Part shown: piece after piece, positions 13,957 to 25,137 of the stretch
Layout of the letters: every line of letters begins with the position of its first letter
Numbering within the stretch: the stretch's first letter is position 1
Source: Phycomyces nitens
Lineage: Eukaryota > Mucoromycota > Mucoromycetes > Mucorales > Phycomycetaceae
Length of the DNA: 64,000 nt
NCBI GenBank assembly: GCA_022702545.1
Contig: JAHRBC010000003.1
Coordinates: 992,001-1,056,000, forward strand
Direction: 5' to 3'
Notes under the pieces: model-generated
The model's database searches: none
What the model saw: only the letters and a program-made list of their open reading frames with translations
What the model was told of the DNA's origin: nothing
Translations under genes and position numbers: made by a program

Positions 13957-15658
13957 ATGCATACACACCTCACTCAGAGACAAAACTTAACATTTGTCAT
14001 TTATATAATCACGTTTTTCATCTTATTGACTTATTTAATTTATGCGATCGACCCATCTACCGATCTCCTTCAAACCTCACTAGATACCGATAGTCCATAT
14101 GCCATTTCACCACAACCACTGCCACTGCCACTGCCACCAAATAGACCTGCCATACCATTTGCCTGCCAAGCTGTCGATTATCAGTGGCTGTAAGCAATCC
14201 TTTGCATCTTGATGGGGTGTAACTACCATACTCATGTCTTGTTTTGCTACATACAGAGCATCCGATAGGTACCATTGGGATGGCTGGGAGTCCAAAGCAA
14301 TGTTCATGGCTCCTGACGGCAGCTACACAGAATCCGACATAAAGATATCCAGTGGAGGGTCGATATGTATTGTTGTCTTGGTAATCTCAAAAGAAAAAGT
14401 CTCAAGATATCTAGAGGCATTCGATTAACTTGTTCCCTAGCTCGGCCCTGTACCAGCCAGCTCCATGGTAAGGCCTGAACGACATTTTGGCCCCTCGGAC
14501 AGCATCGTGATGAAAGCGGTTGGGAGACAATCCAAACTAGAAATCAGTCTCCAGCAAAGTCCCCAACGAACCAATGTCTATTTTGCTTCAATCACCTTGT
14601 CATATCCAGACACGTTCTACCTTCAAAGTGTAACAGAATATCGATCTTACTTTTGGGAAACCCCCATTTATCATGCCTACCGTCCATTTAGCTTTCGTTC
14701 AATCAACCGATTAAAAGTTACTCCAACAGAATCCGAAAAAAGTGCTTTATCTCCATGCGATGCGCGTCGCCCTGAACATCTCCAAGGAAGCTGGCAGGCC
14801 AATATCAGATTGGATTCAATACAATCCTCTACGGCCAATATTTCATCCCCTAAAGACAACTATACATTCGTCCCTGATCTCTGCCATAGACCCTTTAGAC
14901 ATCGTCCGGCTAATGAGTGTCCAAAGTTTCAAGCAATACATGTTTGGGGAGATGATCATGTCAAAAGGTAGAAAAGGAGTTCAAGGCGTAAATGCTTCTC
15001 TAAACTTATCACGTACTTTTCTCCCTAATCTAGAAATCTCAGGATGTTGGCGAATCCATTGTGGTGTAAAGAGAGCCCAAGAGCACACTGTGTTTGCAAT
15101 GAAGACAGCACAAACAAAGCAGATTGGGAAAACAGCTCAATCGATCCACTGGTGCTGAATACCTCTACCGCCGGCTCTACTAGCTTTTATTTCAACCAGA
15201 TTGGCAGCATAACTCTGAAAGACTGGCGAAAAGAGATCACTCAACAAGCTGCTATATTGCCTCCTGCTAATGTAGTTATTCTTGGTCTTGGTAATATTGA
15301 CATTGCACTCTCTCGAATGTTACCATCTCAGTTTGATGCATCATTCCATGACGTTCTCAATCATATTGTGAATCGAGTCTATCCACATCAAATAATCATT
15401 GTAAAGACTCCTCAGTATTTTGGGCATGCTATACTTCAAAACAGTGCATGGAATGCAGGCCGAAGTCTGGCATTTTCAATGATCATTGAACAGGCAGTGC
15501 GTAGTATGGGTGATCGTGTATTGCTGTGGAATGTGCGACAACTTGGAATGCAAGACATGACATGCTCATCCTCGGGTACAGCATACACCAAGAGCAGTCT
15601 TGTTCCTCTAGAAAACGAGCTTTTGTCGAGCCTCATATGTATCCATAAACAGCTTTAA
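13957..15658 (+). CDS. Type II membrane protein with filamin-like and SGNH (NXPE/PC-esterase-like) domains
   Basis: Four exons: 13957-14189, 14257-14380, 14441-14967, 15034-15658, giving about 502 aa. A single N-terminal membrane segment (FVIYIITFFILLTYLIY, residues ~14-30) is followed by a Pro-rich stem, which suggests a Golgi/ER type II protein. Residues ~95-265 hold a beta-rich Ig/filamin-like region (TNVYFASITLSYPDTFYLQ) ending in RPEHLQGSW. The C-terminal half starts with the SGNH block I-like WGDDHVKRNL and continues through VVILGLGNIDIAL and a helical region. NXPE-like and related proteins in fungi combine these domains. The expected nucleophile Ser of GDSH is Asp here, so hydrolase or acyltransferase activity is doubtful; the substrate is unknown. 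Confidence 0.65.
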
Positions 15659-15862
15659 TTTATACCCGGTGGATTATGCAGTCATCATCAATTAGATTGG
15701 ATGTGTAGAGTCGATTTGTTTGGCAGCCAATAAATTTCTTTTTGTACTTCATTATATACATATTTGGTACAACAAAGTATATCTTGCTAGATTAAATATT
15801 CAATGTCTTTTATATGCCCCTGTTACTAGTCAGGTAATTGTAGCCCTCATTTATACTGGCAT

Positions 15863-15866
<4 letters not shown>

Positions 15867-15898
<32 letters not shown>
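15867..15898. repeat. (CT)n microsatellite
   Basis: About 14 uninterrupted CT units inside the left end of repeat copy A; copy B has only TTTCTTTTTAC at the same place, so the tract expanded after the copies separated. Confidence 0.95.
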
Positions 15899-15903
<5 letters not shown>

Positions 15904-16319
15904 CTTTGCTTTTGACTATAAATCAAAAAGGAACCGAGAGATCTTGGGGTTGATGGAAATTACCAAGAAATCGATTCTCGGTACAGATAGCGCAATTATA
16001 CCAGTTAATGGTCTTTTGGACTGAGAAATTACCACAAATTTAACTACTCGACAAGAACAAATAGCTCTAAATGTTATAATCTTTTTGTTTTTTATTATTA
16101 GTATTTACTATGAGAATAAAGTACAAAATTTTACTACAAAGAAAAAGCAAATGCTTCTGATTTATAAAAACATATTATTACAGATATTCTTGTATTTTGT
16201 ATGTAATCCTTTGTTCTTTGGAAGCGGATGTAATGGATTTAGGATTGAATTACAATTAGATCCACACACTTTTACTGGTATTTTATGACATTCTTTTTTT
16301 TAAAAAAAACATTTCAAGT

Positions 16320-17295
16320 TTTTGATATTCTTCAGGCGGTTAATTTTGACCCTCATCATCCTGTCAAGGTATACCAATACATCTTTAATTGAACTGGGAT
16401 CAGGACTACATACGGGTCCCTTTATCACTCTTAAATCTGCGTATTTTTTTGCTCTCTTTTATCATATCAGTACTTTGGCATGGGGAATTATCTTGATAAA
16501 GGTTTTATATTCTCTATTTCACACTCTAAATTGTTTTTGAAAGGAATCAAAGTGCTTTAAAGTATGCTTATATATCCCCCATTTTTAAACATCCTGGCTT
16601 ATTATTTTCATGCGCGCAACACTTTTAGATCAGATATATTTTCAGATTATTTAGTACCCTCTGTAAACTTGAATCATGAAGGGTATACCATATGCACTTT
16701 ACTCTTTTGTCTAAAACCTCAAAAAAAAATACGTTTGTATGTTGGAAAAAGCATAAGTGTGGATTATGTACTCAAATTGACTAGATTCCAGCATTCAATA
16801 GTCTATCTAGTGTGTTGAGTAAAGACAAAGTGATTTATTAAATGCTAATTGGTAAGTCATGTCATGTATATAGCTGATCAAGAAGTCAGATTAAATGTCT
16901 TTATGGCGGCTTGTATTTTATCATTGGAGACATACACTCTCAGACTTATAATTATTATGTTGATTAGCATGTGTAAGTTAGAGGTCTGTTTTTTTATATT
17001 TCTTGACGCAAAACACTCAAGTATCGTTCACCAAAAATTCCAGAGAGTCCCTTTTTTTTCTACGGGTAACTTTTGTTGCCGACTTTCTGTACCTTTGGAT
17101 TGCACTATGTACAATGTACCGTGCTATATTATATCTTTTGCAAACGAGGAATACCTTTACTCCATCATCAAAGGCACCAATACTCGTTCCTCTAAATTTA
17201 ATTGGAACTTTTTTTTGTCTAGCAATAGTGCCAAACATGCTTTCTGTATAGATGACTACAAAATAATGAATAATAAATATCACAAATAAAAGCAA
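16320..17295 (-). pseudogene. Degenerate Tc1-type transposase in repeat copy A
   Basis: Read on the minus strand. The N-terminal DNA-binding part is clear at 17295-17030: PIKFRGTSIGAFDDG, CKRYNIARYIVHSAIQRYRK. Further on, with stops and frameshifts, come LMLFPT (after the first catalytic Asp block) near 16770, YQDNSPCQ (second catalytic Asp, QDN) near 16490, and SPDPSSIKDV near 16395, which corresponds to SPDLNPIE of active enzymes with the catalytic Glu changed to Lys. Several internal stops are shared with copy B. It is a non-functional relic of a DD34E-type transposase related to those at 28420-29037 and 63660-64000. Confidence 0.75.
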
Positions 17296-17724
17296 GTCTA
17301 GGTATTATTATTTAAATAAATAAATAAATAAAGAGCTCAGAGCTATACCCTTCCTGAACCTATAGAACTATAGCTATTGAGATACATCTAGCTATTCTGA
17401 ATATTGGTTATCCTAATAGCTATAATTATATCACTTCACTCCTTCTTGACAAGTGATAGTCGACCAGACACTTTACTTTTGGGTCAGACATATATATTTT
17501 ATAAATTATATTTTATATCAGCCTTTGTTACATTTAACTGTCTGGGTTCTTTTATCACTTTATTATATATTTAAAGCATGTCAAATCAAACAACCATATT
17601 AATATTGTTGTAATATTATCGATTGTAAAAGTGAAGCTGATAAATAAATACGTGGTTGATAGATAGTTTTTTATTAAATAATTTATTTTTGAAAGAATGT
17701 ACAGCATTTTTGTCAGATTCTTAG

Positions 17725-18260
17725 TTCACCGCTTGCCTAATAAAAAGCAAACGGATCCATCTCCCTCAGGACGAAGACCTGATCTGACATCGAAGGAGAA
17801 AAAAAAGATGGCTACACTCTTTGGCCAAAACACTTCATCGGCATAAACGAAGAGCCTCCATATTAAAAGAGTAGTATGGGAACCAGAATGATCTTTAGGC
17901 AGCGCTGCACGTCAGCATACACCATATAACCAAGTCTGAATTCCTAGAGTATCGGATGCCCAATCCGCATCGCGCATACCGCAGACATCCGCTCTAGACA
18001 CTTGCGCAATAAATTGCCAGTGCTACAACAGCAAAAAGTTGTAGACACAGTACAAGAGAAAGCCGTGCCTCCCTCCTGTAGGTCTAGAAAAGAAACGTCC
18101 CTGCCCAAGAACTAAACGCCCAGGCAGACCTGAAAAAGCAGAGTGATTAAAAAGTATACAATATTCATGGTACATTATCTAGGTATCTCACTTCCCTTTT
18201 TTTAATTTCCGTGTCTACACCGTGAGCCATAGTTTCTTCTCATCGATAGCCTTGTAGAAT
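17725..18260. other. GC-richer conserved block inside repeat copy A, function unknown
   Basis: About 500 bp with clearly higher GC than its surroundings, and nearly unchanged in copy B (about 61570-62170). Minus-strand frames show peptide-like stretches (CGMRDADWASDTLGIQ, and DVRSGLRPEGDGSVCF in another frame) but are interrupted. It may be a fragment of another element's ORF or a non-coding RNA region; I cannot assign it. Confidence 0.4.
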
Positions 18261-19449
18261 CTAGAAAAACAAGTGGGTTAGGAGTTTTATTCTACGCATT
18301 TATTTCTCAAGAGTATATAGTATTGCCGTTTGGAGACACCAAGTCGGCATACATTATAGCTTGGAAAGCAGGAAAGAAATAATAGAAAATGACTTACCAG
18401 AGGAATGTTTCTTAGAAAATTGTACTTACATGAAAGAGAGGGATGCAGTTTGGTAAGAGGGTAAGGGTCATTTAAATAATTAATTTTGTTGGAATGTGAA
18501 AAGGGAACCAGGGAGACGAAGTTTTTAAGTGACGTCTACACGTACATATTATCTATTATACATTGGGTTCTTGACCAAGGCAATAAATTGACCGGTATAT
18601 ACTGGAAAATAATATTATAAAACAAAATGCCTGCAAGATAGAGTCAAAGAAGAGTCCTGAAGATATATTGTCTGCATGGGATTTGTCTTGATAAAGATTT
18701 TGGATAATATTATATTTGCTTTATAGATAATATACCACAACAACAAGGCACTGCCATCATAGTATTAATTAAAGTGTAGTATTAATAAATAGAGTTACAA
18801 TAATGTGCTCATAGTGTATAGTCTTTTGTAATAAGCTGATAAACTGTATTCAAAGCATATCTTATATTTTGACCTTTCATAGTATTACACTGTGATGTGC
18901 TTTGCCGCAGTGTATCTGGTTTTATTATTCAATAATAAGTGCTTGCACCTCTGTCACATATTAAAAAAATGGTTTTTTATTCAAATAAAAAACCAAAAAT
19001 AAATTAAACAAGTATTAAAGCTGTAAAGTTCAGAAAGCTGAACTGCGATATCCCTGCAAGATATTCAAGTATACTTTAGTAGTAAATATAAGAATATCTG
19101 CAATGATAGTTCTTTGATATCTCATAGTTGCTAGCCTTTAAATATTATAGTACCTTTAATCTCTTGATGTAAATACATGAAAATAGTGACAAACCATCCT
19201 AGTAGATACACTTGTTTTATAAAAGTCAATTACTCTAAATCCTTATCCAGAATCAGAATTTTTGGGACGAGTAATTTCTGATATCTCGTAATATTTGACA
19301 AGTGCATTAAAATTAGGTTTGAGCAAAAGATACAAAAAGACGCTTATATTATATGAGAATAATACAAGTGAGAGGTAATACAGACTAGAACACTTTAATA
19401 AATCAAATATATTCCTGGTCATGGTAAATTAACAGGAATAATTGCAAAA

Positions 19450-20100
19450 GTATTCACAGCTACCACAAATTTGTAATATGTGCGCTTCAAGAACCCTTTG
19501 ATATGTTTTGGCTTTTTGAATAATTATCCTGATCCTTTAATTTTATTTAAGCTAAAGAATATTTTCCCTTTCTTTTGGTCCCAGAAACAGGAAGCTATTT
19601 TCAATCGGTTTAATGACGCTTTAATAATCCCACCGGTTTTGGATCTTTTCAGAAAGGATCAAAGTATAAATCCCCATCACGGATACTTTAATTAGGGGGT
19701 CTTGTTTTCGGGCTCTTACAAGTTCTGGAAGATGACTTGGACAAATGGATAGTAATTGTCTACGGGTCAAAGGAATTGTATGGATCTAAAAAGAATTACG
19801 TAGCAACAGATCTGAAAGTTCTAGGTCTTGCTTGGAGCTATTCTCGTTCTCATTATTATCTGTCTAATAGACGCATTATGTTCTGCACTGATTATGTTGC
19901 TCTGATACGTATTGTAAGCAACCTAATTAACAAATGTGTATTGTTTGAAGTTTCCCTTCAAATTTTTTATACCTTTCTCATATTCTCTTACGATTCTTGC
20001 TTATTTTTGTATTTCACCAATAGAGTTTGTTGTCTATTGGCATATTATTGGATATATTGGTCAAGGATCACTTTCATCTAAAAGTGCTCCCGCAAGTGAG
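19450..20100 (+). pseudogene. Ty3/gypsy retrotransposon pol remnant (RT end to RNase H)
   Basis: Two adjacent plus-strand frames preserve the order of Ty3/gypsy pol. The first (19480-19695) has FPFFWSQKQEAIFNRF and ALIIPPVL, matching the conserved F-W-x(4)-QxAFxxLK...PVL block downstream of reverse transcriptase. The second (19737-20081) has VYGSKELYGSKKNYVATDLK, LGLAWSYSRSHYYLSN and MFCTDYVAL, matching the RNase H S-R-x-L...NY-x-TE...YL-G...TDH order. The first frame ends in a stop, and key residues are altered (TDH reads TDY, TE reads TD). No LTR, integrase or gag was recognised nearby. Confidence 0.7.
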
Positions 20101-23100
20101 AAAACTATTAAATAGAGTGATTCAATCATTATATCTTTCTTAAACATATTCTCTTAAACCTAAGAAAGGTTTTTCTATAAAGTTGTTACATCATAAAACT
20201 GCTACATAAATTGACATTAGTCCATTAAAAAAAAGATAAATTTGGAATAAAAAATACTTGAAAAACATTATGCTTATTACTAATCATAAGCTTTATGAGT
20301 TGGTCCAGATAATTGTTCACATCTTCATAACTTTTCAAGTCAACACCAGTAGGCCTCATATTTAAGCACAAACTAGGGATGCTGGAATATGGCAATAGTA
20401 TAAGATCTCATACTGCTTGGGCTTCTTCTCAGGGATATTTCAGAGAAGGAAATATCAATAAGCTAATGATAAGGCAGGTACTGGATATTATTAACAATGG
20501 ATACAAGGTGCGATTGATGGAAACTTTATCATTCAGTTTAACCATTGCGTTTTCATGTTTTTACCCAAACACTTTAAAAGGTCTACTGGGAGCTTTCGTG
20601 AATACCTAGATTGAAAGTGTTACTATCAGTTTTCTAGTAGCATCGGCCTAGTAGGGAAAGGATAGAAAAATATATAAGAGAAAGTATTTGCCATTAACCA
20701 CTTGGACCTCAAGCACTACGCCAACGTACTTGATTTTTCCATGACTGTTCTTACTTGCATTGTTCCTTTCCAATGAATTTAATATCATGTCGCCTTTTTC
20801 TTTTTGTATTCAAGTTATCTGATTAGTTCCCATAGTCTTTCTTTATTGCTTTTACTGTAATATCATTTTCTCAAAGACGGTTGAATTTTAAAAAACAATT
20901 CTCTAAAATAAAACTGTATAAACGGAATGGAGCATATCAAATAAACTTATGCTTATATTATCCAACTTTCTTTTGCTTTTCTCGGAGCAAGTCTTTTTTT
21001 TATCTGTTCAAGTTCAAAGTCAAATCTTGATAGATCTTGGGTTTTTGGCTTATTTGTTTTGTTTTTATGACAAGTAATCTGGAAAGCAAAAGTGCACAAA
21101 CTCCCTAGAGAAATAAACGTCAACGCATATGCCTGTAAAATATTGTTAGGACTATCTCGGCTACAATCATAATGCATCCCTCCACTGACTATTATCATCT
21201 ATAGGGTGCTCAAAAACTATTAAGCTTTTAATGCCTAACGATACTTCTTGATATATATATATTTTGCATTATTCTTTAATCTTTTGAACATGGTACTTTA
21301 CAATAAACCAATATATATATCGCTCACCATAGCTATACAAAGCTCTTGGACACTGAAAAACAAATTCTTATTGCTGTTCATGGCTGGATAAATTATTTGC
21401 ATAAATTCACAGACGCCGTAATGTTGCTCAAAATACAGTAGGTCGTATAATGAAAAAAATAAATCGTATTACAAGACCGGGTCTGTAGATCAAAAAACCC
21501 CGCACAGAAATTCCCAAGCTTCTCATCCCCAGATAAAAACGCCACTTGGAGATGGTTATTGGCAGAAATTGCCATCAAAAGCTAGCTGAGATTACAAAAT
21601 ACATAAAAGACATTAGAGAATATTCATTTTAAAAAGATATCGTTACGAATAATTTGTACAGTATTGACTGAATCTGCTGTATTTCATTAACAAAGCCTTT
21701 CATGAGTTTGAAAATCATGACGGCAAGATGGAAATGAGTTTTAGAGAAGGTGAATTGAAAAAAAGAAGAAGAAAAGATAAACGAGATTATGTGTGGAGGT
21801 CTAAAGTAAGTACCTTTAATACTGTCTTGGATCAAAGATTCATAAAGACGGAGGATCAGTGATGGTTTAAGAATGAATTTGGTCTAGAGGTGTTGAATTG
21901 CCTGTTTTTAAAAGAGCAACATGAATTCAAGAAAAGTTTAACTTATATTTTATGATACGTTGATACACCATGAGCCTGTCAACTATCAATTGTAAAAAAA
22001 GCAAAATGCCACGCCACATAAATCTGCCATGTCAAAAAAGAAAAGAAGATGTAAACTTGGATAGATGCCGTTGATTGGCCAGATATTTTGTTGTGTATGA
22101 TCTGAAACTTCAAAAAAAAACAAATTGTATGACAGGGTTACTTTTTACTGACAATGGAATTGGGGTAAACAATGTCTTTTAAAGGAATATATATTTGAAT
22201 GATTTATAAAGTAAAGATTATCCCAGCCGCAAATTACATTAGGTGTGAGCTGTCTCGAGCTATAGTTGATCTTGTTAAATAGAATATTGCTTCTACACTT
22301 TTGCATCGAATGAAAAGAAATGTTTAAACATTTATCAACAAGAAAAACAATGGATTATTTGGCCATTTGAATGTCTCTAATAATCGATAAAGTTGATAAA
22401 TATATATACTGACTAGATCTCGTTTGGGATTATTTAATATAAAGTGGCGCATAAGAATAGATTCATGTTTGTTTGGCTTGTATAATATATCGGAATTGAT
22501 GAATTTCGAGGCAGTATACTAGTCAATATCTGTAAAGTACTTTTTGCACACCCAAAACGTAGAGATCAAATAAAACAAAGATATACATGGACAGTTGGTG
22601 CAAATAACACTGCTTTTAGTGCTTACACATCTTCACGAGGGAATTGAGACGATCTGAGGAACGAGCGTTTTTTCTTTTCTTTTATTTATAAGGTGATAAT
22701 TGGAGGTATTCATTAAACTCGTCAGGTTATTTTGTACTTGCAAAAACAAGGTCTGACTCTATAATGTTCAAAGTCAAATATACAATAATTATATTGCCAG
22801 TTTGATGACAGGGCTTTTTTTTTGCTGATAAGCCAAGTGGTTTGGGCCGGGTAGGGTAAAGGTCGGATGCATGCCCTCTATTTTTTTTTATTAAAAATCA
22901 AAAACAGCTGTCAAGGTATAGGAATGGAGCAACGTGCGGCGTGAAACCATGGATACAAATGCATTAATATAGACCTTGAGAAAGGGTATTTTGAGAGTTG
23001 CAAAAAGTCCAAATGAGGCTATTGACAGAAATCTTGGTAGTCTGAATATTATCTGGATCGACAGCAAAAGAGTCCAAAATGATTTACGGGCTGATAATTC

Positions 23101-24243
23101 TGTTAACTGAATTGATCATTGTCAAGGTTATAATTCTGATTTGATTTGGTTGCTTTCTTGGGACTCTTGCGGTGGCAGGGACTCAAGACTAGTAGAACAT
23201 TAAACTGATTAGATTGTAGCTAATCTCTTGTACTGATAAAGGTATATTTAATTGTACAAGAGTGAGACAATATTATAATAAAAGCCGATCTAGGGTGTGC
23301 GGATCCCCCGTCTGGCGGATCAAAACAAGAGCAGGACGAGAACAGTTGAGTTTGATGGCCTGGTACAAGTAACATTTCACAATACAAATTGTTCTTTTTG
23401 ACCTGGTACCTGATATGGCTCATGTAACTCAATGCGTAGATCGTATCCTGGTGCGTATCACATTTACATGGCTAGGAATAGCTTATCAATAATTGCTTGG
23501 GTAGCATACCAGCAGAACAGAGCAAACGGGGAGATCTCTTGCTAATTGGGCTTATGGATCCTTTTGCGAAAATGAAGAAGCCGTTTTGGCCAATGACGGT
23601 GCACGGTTGTAGTACACAAGCGTGCACTTTGGCCTTATTAAGCGGCTTTACCCTATCCAGTCCCTTGTTCTTGGTTGGATGCCCAAAAAATGCCCTGTAG
23701 GCACAGTTATTAAAACGATGCGTTTAATAGGCCCTTTTCAGAAAAAACCATAAAGCACTCGTTTCCTTGGCTTTACAACATTGCCATTGAAATCAAGATC
23801 TATTTGCCATTGGACAATATTTATTTGTGTAGCCATTCTTGGTTTGATTTTCTAGTGCCTTTTTATAACTTCATCTCCAAATAGGTCACGCGATACAAGC
23901 AGGAATTCTAGTAGCTATATAGATATATAGATATATATATTCTTTGGGTGTTTGAGATCCGCTATAAAGTGTGTGCAATAAAAGCGCACAGTTCAGGGTC
24001 CACATTGAGTAAAAAGACGGTTATTATATTTTGCAGATTTGGTTTAATCTCCTGATATCAGAACCCAATCTGATCCAAATTAATGGTACAAGTTGATGAC
24101 ACGGCCGTGAGAAATAATATAAATAATATAGAGTGAAAATAATCAGCCTACAAAAAGCTACATATTCAAGTAATAATAATAACAAGTAATATAAAGATAA
24201 TACGCCCGCGATCACGTGCACTCCAACTACCCTTTCGTTAATA
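20101..24243. other. Gene-poor AT-rich stretch with probable TE debris
   Basis: No intact gene is supported. Around 21405-21640 on the plus strand the peptide NTVGRIMKKINRITRPG followed by KKPRTEIPKLLIP resembles the HTH and linker of a Tc1-like transposase, weakly. Frames at 20379-20609, 20953-21198 (minus) and 23497-23700 are unassigned. The remainder is A/T-rich with short runs of AT dinucleotide. Confidence 0.45.
24213..24218. promoter_or_regulatory. E-box CACGTG just upstream of AP-4 sigma
   Basis: CACGTG in the context ATCACGTGCA lies 25 bp before the AP-4 sigma ATG. In fungi CACGTG is bound by bHLH factors (Cbf1/Pho4 class). With a six-base site, chance occurrence is quite possible. 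Confidence 0.3.
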
Positions 24244-24963
24244 ATGATTCACTTTGTCCTCATTGTCAACAGGCGATGTCAAACACGCTTCTCACGCTAC
24301 TACAACAAAGACGACATTGACATTCCAGCCACGTTTGAGTTGGAGATTGCACGAAAGACCGTGATTCGCAAAGCAGGCCAGGTAACTAACTAGACACCCA
24401 GAACGGACTTTTTTCTTTTTTCTTTTTCTTGGCTGACGGTCCCCAGTGCCTGTTCTTTAAACACGCAACATACACAATAGGTAAAACTGATTAGAAATGA
24501 CAACAATTGACGATTAGAGCTAGTCTACCGTACCTATGGATCATTGTATTTTGTAGTTGGGTGCGATGAACAAGAGGTAAAGCCAGAGTGGTTGGTGGAA
24601 TTGAATGCTGATTTGGGTGGGCTATAGAACGAATTTGGCATTTTAGAGTGCATTCAGGCTTGGGTGGGCAAGTATATTATTATAATAATAATAATTATTA
24701 TTATGTGTATATAATAATTGTATGCTTATCTGTCTTGTGTTATCAGAAGCAATGGATTGCTACTTTGAAAAGGTGGTAAGACAACTATGTATGATTTTGA
24801 TAGGATACTGAATTTTTAATATTTCAAGACTGAACTTGACCTTGTATTCAACATCGAAAAAGTGCACATGATCATGGACGAGATTGTACTCAAGGGATCT
24901 CTGGCGGAAACCAATCAAGAACGTGTGCTGGCACCTATTTATGCTCTTGCAGACACTCGATGA
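24244..24963 (+). CDS. AP-4 adaptor complex sigma subunit
   Basis: Six exons: 24244-24381, 24447-24480, 24518-24576, 24628-24667, 24747-24775, 24829-24963, giving 144 aa. It is the small subunit of a clathrin-adaptor-type complex acting in trans-Golgi sorting. Family features: start MIHFVLIVN-x-x-x-QTRFSRYY, YRTYGSLYFVVGCD, NEFGILECIQAWVEAMDCYF, TELDLVFNIEKVHMIMDE. AP-4 rather than AP-1/2/3 is suggested by the DI after the YY motif, by VHMIMDEIVLKG and by the tail ERVLAPIYAL. The intron after exon 4 has a GC donor (G|GCAAGT): using the nearby GT would break frame, whereas GC gives the conserved V-E-x-x-D-x-YF. Intron 2 is only 37 nt. AP-4 is missing from many fungi. Confidence 0.85.
24668..24746 (+). 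other. GC-AG intron of AP-4 sigma with internal AT hairpin
   Basis: Donor GCAAGT and acceptor TATCAG. Just inside the intron, about 24674-24703, ATT and AAT triplets form an inverted repeat (ATTATTATAATAATAATAAT, then TATTATTATG) that could fold as a hairpin and bring the splice sites closer. Confidence 0.7.
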
Positions 24964-25137
24964 GTTAAAGAACCGCCTTGAACACAAGCAATTTCTATAT
25001 TTTCCTTATCTTTTTTTTTATTTATAAAAGATTTTTATAATAAAGATGCTTGGCTGATCCAAACCAAATAAATATTCAATATTTAATATCCAGTTTTCCA
25101 CATCTTTTTGTTTTTATTTTTTTAATATCCATAAAAA

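Larger units (their letters stand above)
15839..19198. repeat. Dispersed 3.36 kb repeat, copy A
   Basis: Nearly the same sequence occurs at 59728-63096 in the same orientation, estimated by eye at around 95% identity. Homology starts at TATACTGGCATTTC here and ends at GTGACAAACCAT, after which the flanks differ. Inside are a dead Tc1-type transposase (minus strand, left third), a GC-richer block (17.7-18.3 kb) and AT-rich remainder. Copy A alone has a long (CT)n tract at 15871-15897. No clear terminal inverted repeats or target-site duplication were found by eye. Confidence 0.92.

Noticed and set aside
16085..17289. Plus-strand ORFs inside repeat copy A (67-146 codons), repeated in copy B
   Set aside because: They run opposite the degenerate Tc1 transposase and have no domain; repeat conservation explains their presence in both copies.
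23497..23700. 67-codon plus-strand ORF
   Set aside because: No family, no introns or promoter, isolated in TE-rich DNA.
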